Shown here: piece by piece, positions 30,671-43,646 of the stretch
Position numbering within the stretch: the first letter of the stretch is position 1
Layout: each line of letters begins with the position of its first letter
Position numbers and translations under genes: made by a program
From: Phytophthora colocasiae
Taxonomy: Eukaryota; Oomycota; Peronosporomycetes; Peronosporales; Peronosporaceae
Direction: 5' to 3'
NCBI GenBank assembly: GCA_018806915.1
Contig: JAGKQI010000020.1
Coordinates: forward strand, 434,001 to 498,000
DNA length: 64,000 bases
Notes under the pieces: generated by a model
Seen by the model: the letters and a program-made list of their open reading frames with translations, nothing else
Told to the model about the DNA's origin: nothing
Database searches by the model: none

Positions 30671-31531
30671 ATGTCTTCTTTCCGTCACCCAGTTGTCGCC
30701 ATCTCGCACGGTCCTGGTCCTCTTTGGCTGCTCTCGTCGGGCTTCGATGAGATGATGCGGGACTCTCGACCAGCAGCAAAGCTACTGCAGTCGCTGTTCG
30801 GGAAACTCTACCCAAAGGACGAAAACCTGCCCAAGCGGATCCTCTTCGTGTCGGCGCACTTCGACTCAGACAGCAGCGGCTTCGAGATCTCCACCTCAGC
30901 GAATCCTGACATGATCTACGACTACTACGGCTTCCCAGACGAAGCCTACGAGGTCAACTACCCCGCTAAGGGCGATCCAGAATTCGCTCAGAAGGTCAAA
31001 GACCAACTTGAGAAGAACAACATCAAGGCGAAGCTGGTGAATCGAGGGTTCGACCACGGCACGTTCGTTCCCATGAAACTGATCCGTCCACAAGCGGACA
31101 TCCCAATCGTCACCATGTCGATCAACTACTACCTGAGCAACCAAGAGCACTTCAACTTGGGCAAGGTGTTGGCATCCTTTCGAGACGACGACACTTTGAT
31201 CTTGTGCTCTGGTCAGTCCACCCACAATCTACGTGGTCTCCACAGCCGCAGTCCTTCGATGATTGAAGGTGCGAGAGCTTTTCAGCACTGGCTGGACAAT
31301 ACGCTGGCGGCAGACTCCAAGCTAAGCATTGAAGAGCGTACCAAGCAGATTACGAAATGGCGAGACGCACCCGGAGCGAAATTCGCACACCCATCACCTG
31401 ACCACTTTTTGACCTTCGTCGTTGCTGCAGGAGCTGGAATGGAAGAGAAGGAGGTGGGTGCTAAGGCTTTCTTCGGCGGATGGGCAATTGGTCACATGTC
31501 CTTCGCGAATTACGCGTGGGGAACGCAATGA
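30671..31531 (+). CDS. LigB/DODA-type extradiol dioxygenase, paralogue 4
   Basis: 286 residues, intronless, third gene of a same-direction tandem run. Motifs: AISHGPGPLWL, SAHFDS, FDHGTFVPM, GQSTHN. Very similar to paralogue 1 in the central part (PDMIYDYYGFPDEAY and the KNNIKAKLV block are shared), although the two lie on opposite strands. Third-position base use is GC-rich, suggesting good expression. Substrate unknown. Confidence 0.88.
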   Translation: MSSFRHPVVAISHGPGPLWLLSSGFDEMMRDSRPAAKLLQSLFGKLYPKDENLPKRILFVSAHFDSDSSGFEISTSANPDMIYDYYGFPDEAYEVNYPAKGDPEFAQKVKDQLEKNNIKAKLVNRGFDHGTFVPMKLIRPQADIPIVTMSINYYLSNQEHFNLGKVLASFRDDDTLILCSGQSTHNLRGLHSRSPSMIEGARAFQHWLDNTLAADSKLSIEERTKQITKWRDAPGAKFAHPSPDHFLTFVVAAGAGMEEKEVGAKAFFGGWAIGHMSFANYAWGTQ

Positions 31532-31576
31532 GCAAAGCGATACATAACAATGTCAGAAACATGAGTTAAATCGTAT

Positions 31577-32690
31577 TCACACAAATTCCTCAGGGTTCTC
31601 CTCATATACGAGGTAAAACTCGACACCGTTACTTTTGATGCATTGTAACAGGAGCTCATCGTCATCGTAGAGCTGCTTTGTCTTGAGTCCAATTACCTGG
31701 ACATCCGCATCACCAGCATTCGACAAGAGGCTGGAGTGAAGATACTCAAGCAAAGCCGCAACATCCTTGCAAGTGTTCAAGTTCACATTGATCTCCACAA
31801 GCTGCATCATTTCAACATAATACGTGTCAAATCAAACGAATTCAAACCAAATTTACGGTAGACGTACCTCAGGGAATGTCTGGTCTGTGCCAATCTTTAG
31901 TGTAGCTATGGCAGCAGCTTGTCGACGAGGCCTAGCCGCAACACGTTCAAGTGACGGGATCTGTTTCCTCTCTTCTCTTGGAGCACTGGATCGAATGGAC
32001 TGGGTTTCAACACTTTCTTCGTTTTCTGGGATATCCTTAGGTACATTTCTCCGTCGCTTTCGAGGTGCAACACTGCTCATATTCTTCCATTTGTCCTGAA
32101 TTAACCACAATCAACAATGTCAGTGTTTCGTTTAAGCAGCGAGCAAGTAGATCTAGCAACTTGACCTTCAAGTTCACATTGGTTCGATGACTCGAGAAGA
32201 CACCTTGTCCGTCAATTAGGATTCTCTTCCAGCTGCCAACACCAAACTTCTCCACCCCTTTACGAAGAAACTCCTCTTCCTCGACAGTCCAGTATTTAAT
32301 ATTGCGGCGCCCTCCACCTCTTTTGCGTCGAGCTGGAGTAATAGCAGCAGGTTTCGCGACTGGTTGAGCATTTTCCTCTTTTTCAGATTCATCGTCTTGC
32401 CCCTCCTCCACATAATCATCATCTGCGTCATCTCCTTCTTCGCCGGTACCAAAATCCAATTGTCTCGAGCGCGTGGAGATGCCATCATCGTCATTTTGCG
32501 AGCGCTCGGGCGTGCCTTGGCCTAGCGACGCCGCAACGTCTACTAGCGATTGTTCCTTGCGCTTGCGACCCGAAGAAGTGGTTGAACTGATAGACGAGCG
32601 TCTGTGTACTGAGGATGCGATCGAACTGATGGACGAGCGCCGCTTGGTGCCCGCAGACGCTGGCGTCGTTGACGCTCCTTCGCGCGCCAT
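31577..32690 (-). CDS. Myb/telobox DNA-binding protein
   Basis: Exons 32690-32166, 32095-31868, 31801-31577; 325 residues. The N-terminus is Ser-rich with basic patches and then acidic. A single C-terminal-type Myb repeat at ~135-190 reads KYWTVEEEEFLRKGVEKFG, then GSWKRIL, and only after splicing VNLKDKWKNM, the telobox signature seen in telomere-repeat-binding proteins of the TRF/TBP type. The last ~75 residues form a small acidic domain I do not recognise. Binding to double-stranded telomeric repeats is the family expectation; this is not proven here. It sits between a dioxygenase and an orphan gene with tight spacing on both sides. Confidence 0.75.
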
Positions 32691-32765
32691 CCCAGAGCGA
32701 ATGAGTTAACCCTTTTGTGATTTAATATTTTTGTGACACAAAAAATAGTCCATTGCGCACTTCAA

Positions 32766-34526
32766 CTACTCAAAATCGTCATGGGAATACTCTTCTTCGT
32801 CGTCGGGATCAACTGCATTAAAAGTGACGTCGTAGATATCACCACCTTCAAACTCATTGGCGTATCCACTAGTTTCGTGTCTGTCACGTTGCTGTTCGAC
32901 TGCTTGAGCGGTCGGAAGAGCTTCGTCATCAAAGTTGTCGGCGTAACTTTCATCTTCACCATCCGATTGTGTGTGAATTGCTCCTGCTGCATGAAACCCA
33001 ATGTCTTCGCTGTCAACGTTGACTGCAATTTCAACAACATCACCGTCCGTTGCATCTTCTAGCTCGTCTTGCATAACTCTCTGGTTGTCATGTGAATCTC
33101 CAGTTGTAGTTGGATTTACTTTTGCATCTTCCGAAAAATGAGCAGCTTTGTTGTCAGGAAGATTTGGCTCATTTCGGCTTTTATCGACACAACTTTTAGA
33201 TAATAAAGGACTGTGCGAGTGATCACCACTTTCCACTGCCGCGTCATTCAAGACAGATTCCAGCTCAACTCCAGGCGAAAATGCTCCCGAGAGACTCATC
33301 GTATCTCGATCACTTCCATTCATCTCTGGTAGACTTGCGTTATTGTCTGTTCCACGACTTCGACCTCGAGAAAAAGTAAACCGAACCGTAACAATCTCAT
33401 TGTCCGGGATAAATGCAGTCTGCTCAGCAGGAAGATCAAGATCGGCAGCCGGTGGTAGAGCCAAGCTGGAAGATGACGGCTTTTTCTTTCGTAATTCTAC
33501 AAGGCGCCTGTGGTTTGCTGCACTCGCACGCTGGGTTGTTGTGTCGAAACTAGCTCGACTACCGAGGACGGAATGCTCCTTTGAACCACGTCGAAGTAAA
33601 TCTCGAGAACTTACAGCTCTAGCAGCATCAGCTTTCGTTCTATCAAAGCCCAAATGTTCATCTACGTGTAGTTCCAACGCAGCAGACCTAGGGTGACGAT
33701 GATGGAGAGACTTGAGCGGCTTAGACCGCAAAACAGCTTGTGGCGAGATCTGAGCTCTGCGTAACTCTTGTTGTAGTGCGTATCGCCGTTTCTCTTGATG
33801 TTTCAGGAATTCCTGAGACCATTTGTCGTCCTTCTCCCATTCTTTGAAATTCAAAGTTGCCTTTGCAGTTTGAAGACGCTTATTGAGAGCCTGCAGCAAT
33901 TGACTTCAATTGTTAAACGATATTTGCAACGTCATATCTAATAAAATGTTTTCGTTTACCTGGTTCTCTTGCCAGATCTTGCGCTGTTCTTGTATTTTGT
34001 AGTAATCGTGCGCTTGGCGGTGTTTTTGATGGAGAAGGGCGGGTGGAGAATCGTACGTGGCAGTATCACTAATCGCTTTGAGAGTGTGATATCTCGTTGG
34101 AGGTTTGACCGATGGTATTCGGCCATGTTTGTCTGCGATCTCTTGGTTGGCTTCATTGTTAGGAATTGCACGGTTGTGTGAATTACCATTACTTGTATCG
34201 AGTGCTGGTTCTCCAGTGCATTCAACTTCCGGTGCTTGGCTTGACGACGCATCACTTTCCTCTCGAGCACTATGCTCGCCACCAAAGTGTACGTTTTGAT
34301 CAGGATGAAGATTGGGAATTGCCACAAAGGGCTGTCGAGTTTTCAATGGGCTTGTTGGACACCTTTTTTGGTGGAATTGAGGAAGACGAGTCGATTTTGG
34401 AGACTTAGTATCGACACAACTGTGCGCTTTGGACACGCGAGACAAATGCCCAGCCAGGTTTCTCGCTATCTCTCGAGTCCAGATCGTAGCATTACTGTAA
34501 GGTTCTGCTCGCCGACCACGGTCCAT
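32766..34526 (-). CDS. orphan, largely disordered protein
   Basis: Exons 34526-33960 and 33890-32766 give 563 residues. No domain is recognised. Most of the protein is polar and probably disordered; a short helical, basic stretch at about residues 160-240 (QAHDYYKIQEQRKIWQ, then KRLQTAKATLNFKEWEKDDKW, FLKHQEKRRYALQQELRRA) could form a coiled coil, and the tail is very acidic (DPDDEEEYSHDDFE). The start is the first ATG downstream of the neighbouring gene's stop, 75 bp away; a frame without ATG runs a little further up. The coiled segment suggests a structural or adaptor role, but function is unknown. Confidence 0.6.
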
Positions 34527-34601
34527 TCTTTCAGCTCGATAGGCAACTCTAATACAAGGTAAAACCTGCACAAAATTAGATTGTATTAGCCTAGAAACTG
34601 T

Positions 34602-37600
34602 TCATTTGCGGGATTCGCGATGTGAAACAAGCCACTGTAGAGCTTGATCCCAGTGGACCCTCTCACGAGTACTGCTAGTTTTGATTAACATATCCTCATC
34701 GCGGACTTTCAAGCGCAATACGCGATCTCCCTCAAAACTCTCTTTTAAAATTGACTGGGCAAGGATTTTCTTGGATGGAGACAATGGTATGCCTGGGTTG
34801 AGAGAACGCTGCGGACAAACTTCGAGTTGACTCACGAAGATTCGCTCAACTTGCGGCAATTGAGTGGACGTTTGCCGTCGAAAGAGTAAATAATCTCCAC
34901 TCGGCGCTAATTTGATCTGAATCTTCTCCACGGTGTCCGGCGTTGCTTCCCAAAGAACTCGGAACGTCCCACCTGCACGAAGCAAGTCACGAAAAGGCTC
35001 AAGGTTTGATGTTTGTCCTGGTTCTTTTGTTGATTCCGGAACGATATGCTGCGAACGTGTGGACTGGTAATCAAGAGCAGAAACTTTCTCACGAATAGTG
35101 CTGGCAAGGTGGTAAATTGGTGCTGCCTCTGGATATGTGTGGATGACTGAATCCAAGGCTTGAAACACAATTCCGTCCAGCAAGGTTGGATAATTCTCAC
35201 CACTATTCAAAACCAAGAGATCGAGAAAACATAAGCTACTCAACAAAGTCTCCTCGTCGTTAACATGGCAAGCAATCCGTTCCACAGTGATTTTGATAGC
35301 GCCATAAACAATCAAGACCTGAGCGCAATCGATATCGTTGCACAGCGAACAAAGGAGTCCATAGAGTGCTTGCTCTAAGGGATAGTTGGATCCCACACTT
35401 GCGAGCAGTTCCAGAATCGTGAATGATCCCTTTGATGAAATGATTTTGCATATTGTGCTGTCAACAGAGAGTCTGCCGAGTATCCCAGTGAGTTTCTCGA
35501 CGCACATTCCAGTACTATCCGATTTTAGCTTATGGATGGATTCTGCAAGTTGTAAAAGCCACATTGAAATTTCTCCCCATTCATGGCTCAGTGAACGATC
35601 AGAGCAAGCCATATTGACGAGACAGTCGATAGCCAATTCAACTAAACCACAGTCAAGCTGGTATTCTTGAGCACGGTCGATCATTTGCTTCAGCTCAAGC
35701 AGCCCATGCAAGACTTCGGCAGATTCTCGTAGGCTTTCGTCTTTTGTAAGGCTCTTTAGCAACAATAGCAGCAATTCCAGTAGATGATGGTTATGCCCTC
35801 TGCTTGAGTAGTTATCCAGCAAATCGAATATCAACTGGATAATATCCGCGTCGAGTAGACATGTTAACAGCTCTGACTTCTTTCGTGTCAGATCCATAAG
35901 TACAGATACTTGGTGCTTCGTTTCGGAATACTTGGAAGACGATTCTACCATTCGGTGTATGAGCTCAATGCACATCGCACAAATTAGCGAGCTGTCTGAG
36001 TTCTTCTTTACCACTAACACGATCGTGGAGACAGCGGATGACGATAGGAGGCGGCTAACAGTCTCAGACACAGTATCGACTGACGTCAAATTCACCAAAA
36101 GTTTGAGGCAGTTGCGAGATATTGATCCATTGTTGACATTCAACTTCAGACAAGTCAGCGCCATTTCGACTGCATCAGATTCAATGAGATGGCGGAAAGG
36201 GAGCTGACGAGTTTCCACATACACTAGGATCAGCACCAAGACAGCTTTTTCAACCATGATATTGTGGCTCATGAACATGTGGATAACCCCGATGACAATA
36301 GCAGTCGCATCTTGGACTGATTCGGTTTCCAGATTGTCGAGTTCGTCAATGATGGTGAAAGTACATTTCACCCAATTCCATGCTGTTAGAGTGTTGCTGG
36401 TGTATGGGATCACTGCAGCGTTAGTAAATACCAGAATATCCTCACTGTGACGAAACTCAAATTCCTTGATCCGCACAGTATCCAACAAATTGTTTAGAGT
36501 TGCTAGATTTTGATCGACGATCTCAAATTCCGATTTCCACTGCTGCAATAGTTCAAGCAGCAACGGTAAAAGGGATATTGCCAGTTCTTCATCATCTTCT
36601 CGGAGATCTGCTGTAAGACTGTTGCAAAATCGACTGAGATACCGTGCGAATTCCAATGATGAACGGTGATGCAGCGTAAAGGAAGCAAACAGCGCCGGAA
36701 TGTCGACTTGCTTGTTGAATACAACAATCGAAGGGTTCACGAATGCAATTTGGTCCAGAACTTGCATCACAGTGCACATTGTTGTCGTCATATTTGTATG
36801 GAGCGCAAGGGTCTTATAAAGTGCCGGTACCAAGGGAGACACGTAACTGTGATTCATCACCATATCAAGGTCATCCAATACGAAGCTTAGCTGGTCAATA
36901 GCTTCTCGTAGACGAGAGTATTCCAGTGGCTCAACCAAGCTCTTTTCAGACGAATTCACATCAATATATTCGTGTTCATCTTCCCCATTTGAGCACTGCA
37001 CAAAGCGCCGACAATTCGAAATGATTATCTCGCGGATTTCTCGCTCACTTAGAGATTTTTTAGAAGGAGGAGCACCACTCGAAGCTGTTAATCTTGTCAT
37101 TCTAGTCAATTTCTGCCGTATCAGATACAGCTGCTGAATAAAAACATCCTCCTCATTCGAGCGTGCTGATTTTGGCACAATTTGTGTTCTACATTGCTGA
37201 ATCATTGGCAAAGTGAGATCCGATATGCCATTTGCTAAGAAATACTCCAAGACGAGAAGTGCAAAACGAGAGCGATAAGAATCCACACGAGAATCAACGG
37301 AAATGAGCAGCAGCTGAAGAACAAAGGGGGTCTTTTCCTGGGTCAAATTGGCTCCGTAGCTAGCCAGACAACAACATATCTCGAGCGCCTCTTTCATGGC
37401 TCCTTGAGTCTGTGAAGGCGCACAAAGAACATCGTTTAGAGTGGCGATTCCTCCGAGATCGGAGCACAGAACTGCATAGGGTTTACGCCTTACAAGCAAC
37501 TTTAAGGTTTCCAGAGCACTACGTAGAAATTCGCTTCCGGTCATTTCACCCCACTTGCGCCGAGAAGTGTCGCCCACCTGCCCTGCAATATTCCGTGTTA

Positions 37601-40600
37601 TTATTGACAGAATCATGTTGATTTCGAGTTCCCCAAAACGTTGCGTTTTGAGTCGAATCTCACTCATATGCTGGAACAAAAACTGCATGATCATCACGTG
37701 GGTTTCACTGCTTTTTGCAGCCCTGGCGAGATCAAACAGTTGAAGGAGACCTTGCGGAAGCATCAGCACTGACTCCAATAACATTTGCTGGGACCATTTA
37801 TCTGGCGAAAAGACCTTAAGCAGCTCTAAAACACTGTCAATTTCACCACTTTCCCATCGAGCGTCATACAATTCCTGCAGAGACGAAAAACACTTGAGTA
37901 GACTTTTTTCAAGAGTCTTGGATCGAACCAACCCCGTTACCAGCCTCTGTATCGATGTCGACAAGACTTCGCTTGCTGCATCGATGAAGAGCCATGGGGC
38001 TGCTCGAAAAGAAGTAGATAGATACACGCCGGCCGCCAAGTCAATATAGTCAGCTAGAACTTCATCCGATACACAGACTGGGCTAAGAAGCTGCCGGACA
38101 CGGGTTGCTGCTTCCTCAATAGTGCTCCTTTTAATCTGCGTCGAGAATGTAATAAGACCAGCAATTTTCAAGTGAAGGCTCACTATTGCCGAGTATTCCA
38201 AGGCACCAAACCTCGATACTGCAAGAAAGAGATCAAGAAATGCTAATCCAGATTGAACAATTGTTTCGAGGCAGCCCTCCTCGTTCCGAGACGTATCCGA
38301 ACAAAGTTGACCATACTTGAAGGTCAACAATGAGATCGTATCCGAAATGTGAGTGTTTACCATAGCTGAACAGGTAACAGTAGCTTGTTCATGAACTAGG
38401 CACTTGGTTCGATGCAGGAGCTGTTCAAATAGTGTGCTACAGGGCTCTTTCCACCCCATTGTCTCTCGTGAACCATTTGCCATTACTATGCATGCAACAA
38501 AAGAGTTCCATGGGAGGTTTTCTGCATTGTGAACCGCTGCGCTGACGAGTTTGACCAGCAGCTGAGTCGGATTCGGAGATAAATGTAACAGCCGTTCAGC
38601 GTACAGAAGTCCGTGAGACTGGATAAAAGCTCCCAGCACTACAATGCACCACTTTACACAAGAAACGTTATCAATTGCTTCTGTATCGACCGGGATGCAG
38701 AACGCACGCTGCGTGGTTCGATCTTGGGTAATAGATTGAGCATACCCCGAACCAAGCTGTATGCAGCTCTGAAGAATGATGCTAGTAGCTTGAAATATCT
38801 CCTCCATTAACGCACATTTCGTGAGACCAACGCTTGGATTCGAGAAAGAATCATTCAATGTTCCAAGACAGAAACGAACGAGAAGCTCGCCATCATTTTC
38901 TTTAGGACGAATTGAAAATAATTCACCTGAAAACAAAGAGAGAAGAGACGAGATAATTCCCAACAATGAAACTGCAATGTCGTAATTCTTCGATTCCGAG
39001 TCCAGATGCGCAACCTCGGCGTAGATAAGTTCCCATACAACACTCTGGAGGCCTCTAGCATGGGGAGAAACCAGTAGTACTTCTCTGCACTTGCTGCAGC
39101 GAAGAATGTAATTCAGCGCGTCCAAAAGCTCCATCAGCAGTGCTGGTTCGAGAATGGAATAGCCCGAAATGATTCGAAGCAGCACATATTCAATGGCAAG
39201 CATGAATTCACTCGACTCCCCGTCAGATAGTGCAGCAATCCAGCGCATTGAATGCCAAGCTGTGTCCTCTGCGAAATAGCATAGCGCAGTGTTGACCATT
39301 TCTCCTTTGTGGGCAAAGGGGAGTAGTTGGGAAGATAAACACCCCAGCTCCAAGAAAATGAGCGCATTGTCGCGCAAAACTGGCGAGTAGGTAATCCCGT
39401 TTTCGATGATGGCTGCAATGTATTTAAACACGTTGTGATAAGCGTCGGTGGTCTTCTTAGATTGGCTAGAAAACAGCAATACTTTTAACGCCTTCAAATC
39501 TTCAGACATGTCCATCATCCCATCCGGTTCCATATATTCCTCCTTCGCCATACACATATCCAGTCGATCCATTAGTCGATTCACGTACCCGGTCGTCGCA
39601 AAATAAACAACAGCGCTGTCGAAGACCAGTATGCACTCCTGAGCGATAGCAGAAGGTGACAAAATAAAGATATCCATGAGTTTTCCCAGCATCCCCAGAC
39701 ATTTCGAAAGCAAAGTATCTGTTATGGAGTCAGATCGTTTGGCTAATTCTTCCAGCACACGAACGGCACCAACACATTCTGCTTGCTGAAGCACGCAAAT
39801 TCTTCCGTGCTGGAGGGAATCATCTAGAATTTCCAAGATCACTTTCATCATTTTGACATGCTGTCCACGAGCACCTTCAACTGCATGCTTCGTGCGTGAT
39901 AAGACCACCAAAGTGGTGGCAAACAGTAACTCCCGCGTCTTCGGTAGAGTAGAGTGCTTCTGCAAAATGGAGTTAGCCACAGCAATCCATCGGCTTTCTG
40001 TTTCACAGTGCGTAGTAATGAAGAATATGAGCACTGTCCCAAGCAGGTGACAGCCGCTGTTCACCAGTACCGACGAAAAGTTTTTAACTCGCACAGCTTC
40101 CTCAAGACAGCCAATAATTGTGTCTTCTGCTCCAGAATCTGCCAGTTGAGAGTAAACTGACTGTCCAGCATCCATCACCACGTTCGAAGCATTTACAAGG
40201 CTGCTCAGTGCATAAAAACAGGTACTGACGAGTTGGATAAACAAGTCTTCACTGCGGACGATCACCTCTTGTTTGCAGAAACGCAAAATACCAACCACAC
40301 ATTTAATTGCTCCATCCTGAATCATAAGACAAAGCAAAGGTTTCACGCATGCAAGAGCCCCGATCATGGCGCAACACGCGTCTATCGTTTCAAGTGATAT
40401 TGCCTACTAGAAGTTAATAGAACTTACGTCAGAGAAATAGGAGTTTTGTGCGAAAGCTTATTCACACTGTGCGTACCGGCGAGTTGAACGAATGCCCGCT
40501 TAAAGCATGAACAAGAGGTTCCAGTGTGTTTAGATTTCTGGAGACGTCAAATTTCTGTGCAGTACCGCAAATAATCTGCTGAGCATTCACTCCAACCGAC

Positions 40601-40965
40601 TCTGAAGGACCCCACTGATGTGCGCAGATTGCCTTTGCTACGATCTGCAAAAGCCCCTCATCGATTAATGCTGTCCGAGTAGTGGGGTCCAACTGCAGCA
40701 AAAACAAGTGTTAGACCCTCTGGCATATTATGTAACGTAGTACAAATAAAAGTGCCATACTTACAAGTGCGCTTGCCACAAGGCTAAGCATTTTGGCAGT
40801 AAACTGAGCGTCTCTCAGGTTTGAGCGCATGACCTGAATAATTTCACGGGCATGGTAAGCTGGCAGAGCTATTCCCTCGACTCGGTCGCTAAAGTGCTTC
40901 TCTTGAACTCTATTCAAACTCTCATCCTCAGCTCTCCGCTCCGAGTCTTGCCCAGCACTATCCAT
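34602..40965 (-). CDS. giant ARM-like helical-repeat protein with PH-like tail
   Basis: Exons 40965-40765, 40692-40477, 40403-34602; about 2,072 residues. Nearly the whole chain is alpha-helical with leucine spacing typical of armadillo/HEAT solenoids (for example ALTCLKLN..LKLLVNLTSV, LEQALYGLLCSLCND). The last ~110 residues change character (GDYLLFRRQ, VLRLKVRDEDMLIKTSSTRERVHWDQALQWL) and look like a pleckstrin-homology-type module, with a final Trp-containing helix. No enzyme motif is visible. Such proteins are usually scaffolds; the PH-like tail would place it at a membrane, which is inference. The upstream two small exons were joined on frame. One exon of 5.8 kb is unusual for this gene-dense, intron-rich region. 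Confidence 0.7.
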
Positions 40966-41047
40966 ATCAATGAGTGTTCAAATAAATGCGACTCTTCAAC
41001 ATCAACCTGGGACGTTTTCATTTGATGTTCTGCTTACTTAGCAGTGC

Positions 41048-42512
41048 TTAATCAGAGCGCCAAATCACGGGGACCTCGTCCGTGCGGAACCTGCACACAC
41101 CAATAAGTTACGCGCCGCTACTAAAGAGAAAAAAAGTGGATCTTACCTTTGCGTGCACGTAGCCTCCTTGAGTGGTGTTGTCTCTCCGTACTGAAACTGG
41201 AGAACTCCAGCTTGAGCAATCATGGCACCATTGTCAATGCAATAGCGATGGTCCATAGCGCAGACCCGCCCATTGCGTTCCTTTGCCATAACCCCCATCA
41301 TTTCCTGAAGACGCAAGTTGCACCCTACGCCACCAACGATAAGCACCTCCGACTGTCCGCAGTGAGCCATAGCTCGCTCCGTAATCTCCACCTACAAAAG
41401 ACCATCGAAGTGTGATTAAAAATCCACCTATGGGGTGAGACCCCATCTTGAATAAGCATAACGACGCACCAGCATGGCAAAAATCGTCTCTTGTAAAGAG
41501 TAGCACAAGTCTGCCTTGGTACATTCCCCCGACTTGATCTTGTCACTGGAGTAACATCAGACGTTTCACATTAGATGCATGTAATGAAGTGAACAAATAT
41601 TCCTAAACGCACTTGGCCTCCTTCTCGATGAAGGTTGAAATGCCTGAAAACGACACGTCCATGCCCTTGACAATGTACGGCAGCTCAATAAACTTCTTTC
41701 CTCTAAAAACATAGCAGAACAGATCAGAAATATAGACTCACAACTAATCACAAACACACACGCACTCTCTCGCAAGCACTTCAATGTTGTATCCAGGACT
41801 TGGGTCGTTGGACAGCTCTAACACTCGCGCGAAGCGATCCAGGCAGTTTCCCACAGCAATATCGATCGTTTCTCCAAAGATGCGATAACTGTGCAGCATG
41901 CAGAATAAATGCCAATAAGTCGGTCATCCTACAAAGCAAGAAGTTTAAATAGCACGCACCATTGCATTGAGTAAGCAATGACTTGAGTGTTTCCACCGCT
42001 GACGTACAGCACAACAGGGTCCGCTGCCTTCGTCACCGTCCGACCCATTTCAATATCTGGCCAAAACACACACAAAAAAACACTCATTTACCACCAATAT
42101 CGCGATAATAGCAGTAAGATTTTGCTCACGTACGTCCGACACAGTGGTTGACACCGATCAATGGCTTGTTCCACAGCAGCGACAACATACGTGCACATAC
42201 AGCAGCAGAACGTAGCGGTCCGCCCATTCCAGGACCTTTAGTGTAACATATGCAGTCCAGCTGCTTCGGAGAGATGCCAGCCTCGGCTAAAGACGCCCGC
42301 ACGATGCCCACAACGTGGTTCTGGTGATGCCAAGCCGTCTCGCGAGGCAGAAAGCCCTGGCCTGGTGGCGTAATGTACGTCTTGCGCGGGTTGGACAGGA
42401 TCTCCGTCTCTCCATCCACACGATAGCGGATAATTCCTACTGCCAGCTTGTTGGCGCTGCCCTCGATGCCCATGGCGAGGACATCGCCGTCCTTCCGCAT
42501 CGGAGGCGCCAT
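41048..42512 (-). CDS. OSGEP: Kae1/OSGEP, tRNA t6A threonylcarbamoyltransferase
   Basis: Seven exons: 42512-42134, 42056-41960, 41888-41766, 41702-41613, 41545-41470, 41391-41147, 41090-41048; 350 residues. ASKHA-fold enzyme of the KEOPS complex that makes N6-threonylcarbamoyladenosine at position 37 of ANN-decoding tRNAs. Motifs: [13 protein letters not shown] at the N-terminus, metal-binding VNHCVGHIEMGR (His-x-x-x-His completed across intron 1), [37 protein letters not shown], and the C-terminal [12 protein letters not shown]. It lacks a mitochondrial presequence, so this is the cytosolic Kae1, not the Qri7/OSGEPL1 form. Confidence 0.95.
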
Positions 42513-42616
42513 TGTCCAATGCGTTTCTTTCGATTGATTGGTTGAATTTAAAAACCTATTGTATAGCATAATTCAATGATGTTACAGTGTATTGCAGTTC
42601 TGCCTCAAAGATCCGC

Positions 42617-43556
42617 ATGAAGAAGCTGGTGGCGACGTGTATAGCGGCGGTGGCCCTGTGCTGGACTGCAAGAGTTCATGCAGACTTCAATGAGTGTCTA
42701 GGGCTGGAAATGGCGACGCTGCTTACGACGGCATCGTGTATGGAGCTCTACAGCACCTGCCAATTGGGTGTCAGTGCGCTCAACCAGAAGCTCGGAAACT
42801 CTGCACCAGATATTTTCCAGCCTGTAAGCATTATCTCTGCAAGTGAGTCCAAGACTGTGACGGAAGACAGTACGAAGATTGCCATGCTGGTGCAACTGGC
42901 ACCACTTGTTGACTGCCTCTCTAATTCAACCAAGGCGGAGGAGGGAAGGTAGGATGGATACGATGCCTTGATGTTGGCAGATTTGTCTCTAATCTGATGT
43001 GGTCTTGACAAGCTCAAGCTGCAAGTTTGATATCACCAAAGTAGAATTCTACAGTATCCTCTTGACCCACGAGTTCGGTTCCAGTTGGAAACTGGAGGGC
43101 TACAAGCGTCACGCATTGTCAGGTAAGCCACGCCAGAAGTTGTATATGCTTGCTGTACTCTCACGCACTCGACATTCTACAGATGACGAGCGTGCTCAGA
43201 TTGTGGAAGAATACAATAATGGACAGTTCTACGGTAGTAAGCTTGCCATCGGCATTTTTGATGCGCCTAACCTCCCATTTGAGTCGGATTCGAAGGAGAC
43301 TGCACCGCGAACGCCTATCGCTGCAGCAGCGGCCTCTATCTCAGCGCTGTTTTGCCTTGCGATGGTCTTGCACCAGCGCAGACGTCATCAGAATGGTTAC
43401 GCTCCGATTTACCTTACGAAAGGAAGGCATGTCCAGGGCAAGAAGTCACCGACCGCGAAAGAAGCCCCTGAAGAGAGGTCTTTAAGACCAGCCGACGCTG
43501 CGGGTACTGGAGGTCAAACCTTTAAACAAGAAGCTAGTGAACGCTTCGCCGTCTAG
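42617..43556 (+). CDS. orphan type I membrane protein
   Basis: Exons 42617-42948, 43013-43122, 43183-43556; 271 residues. A signal peptide (KKLVATCIAAVALCWTARVHA) is followed by an ectodomain with several cysteines (ECLGLEMATLL, SCMELYSTCQLG, DCLSNS, SSCKFD), a transmembrane helix at ~200-222 (IAAAAASISALFCLAMVL), and a basic cytosolic tail (HQRRRHQNGY). The arrangement resembles small cysteine-rich secreted oomycete proteins, but I do not recognise the family and no RXLR motif is present. It is divergent from OSGEP with ~104 bp between the starts. Confidence 0.65.
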
Positions 43557-43646
43557 GAATTGGTTTTCAGGCACGGCTGGAAGCTATGTGTAAACAAAAG
43601 TATTTGGTCTTACCAGCGTACTATCCTTCCTCAAGATGACTTGTGT

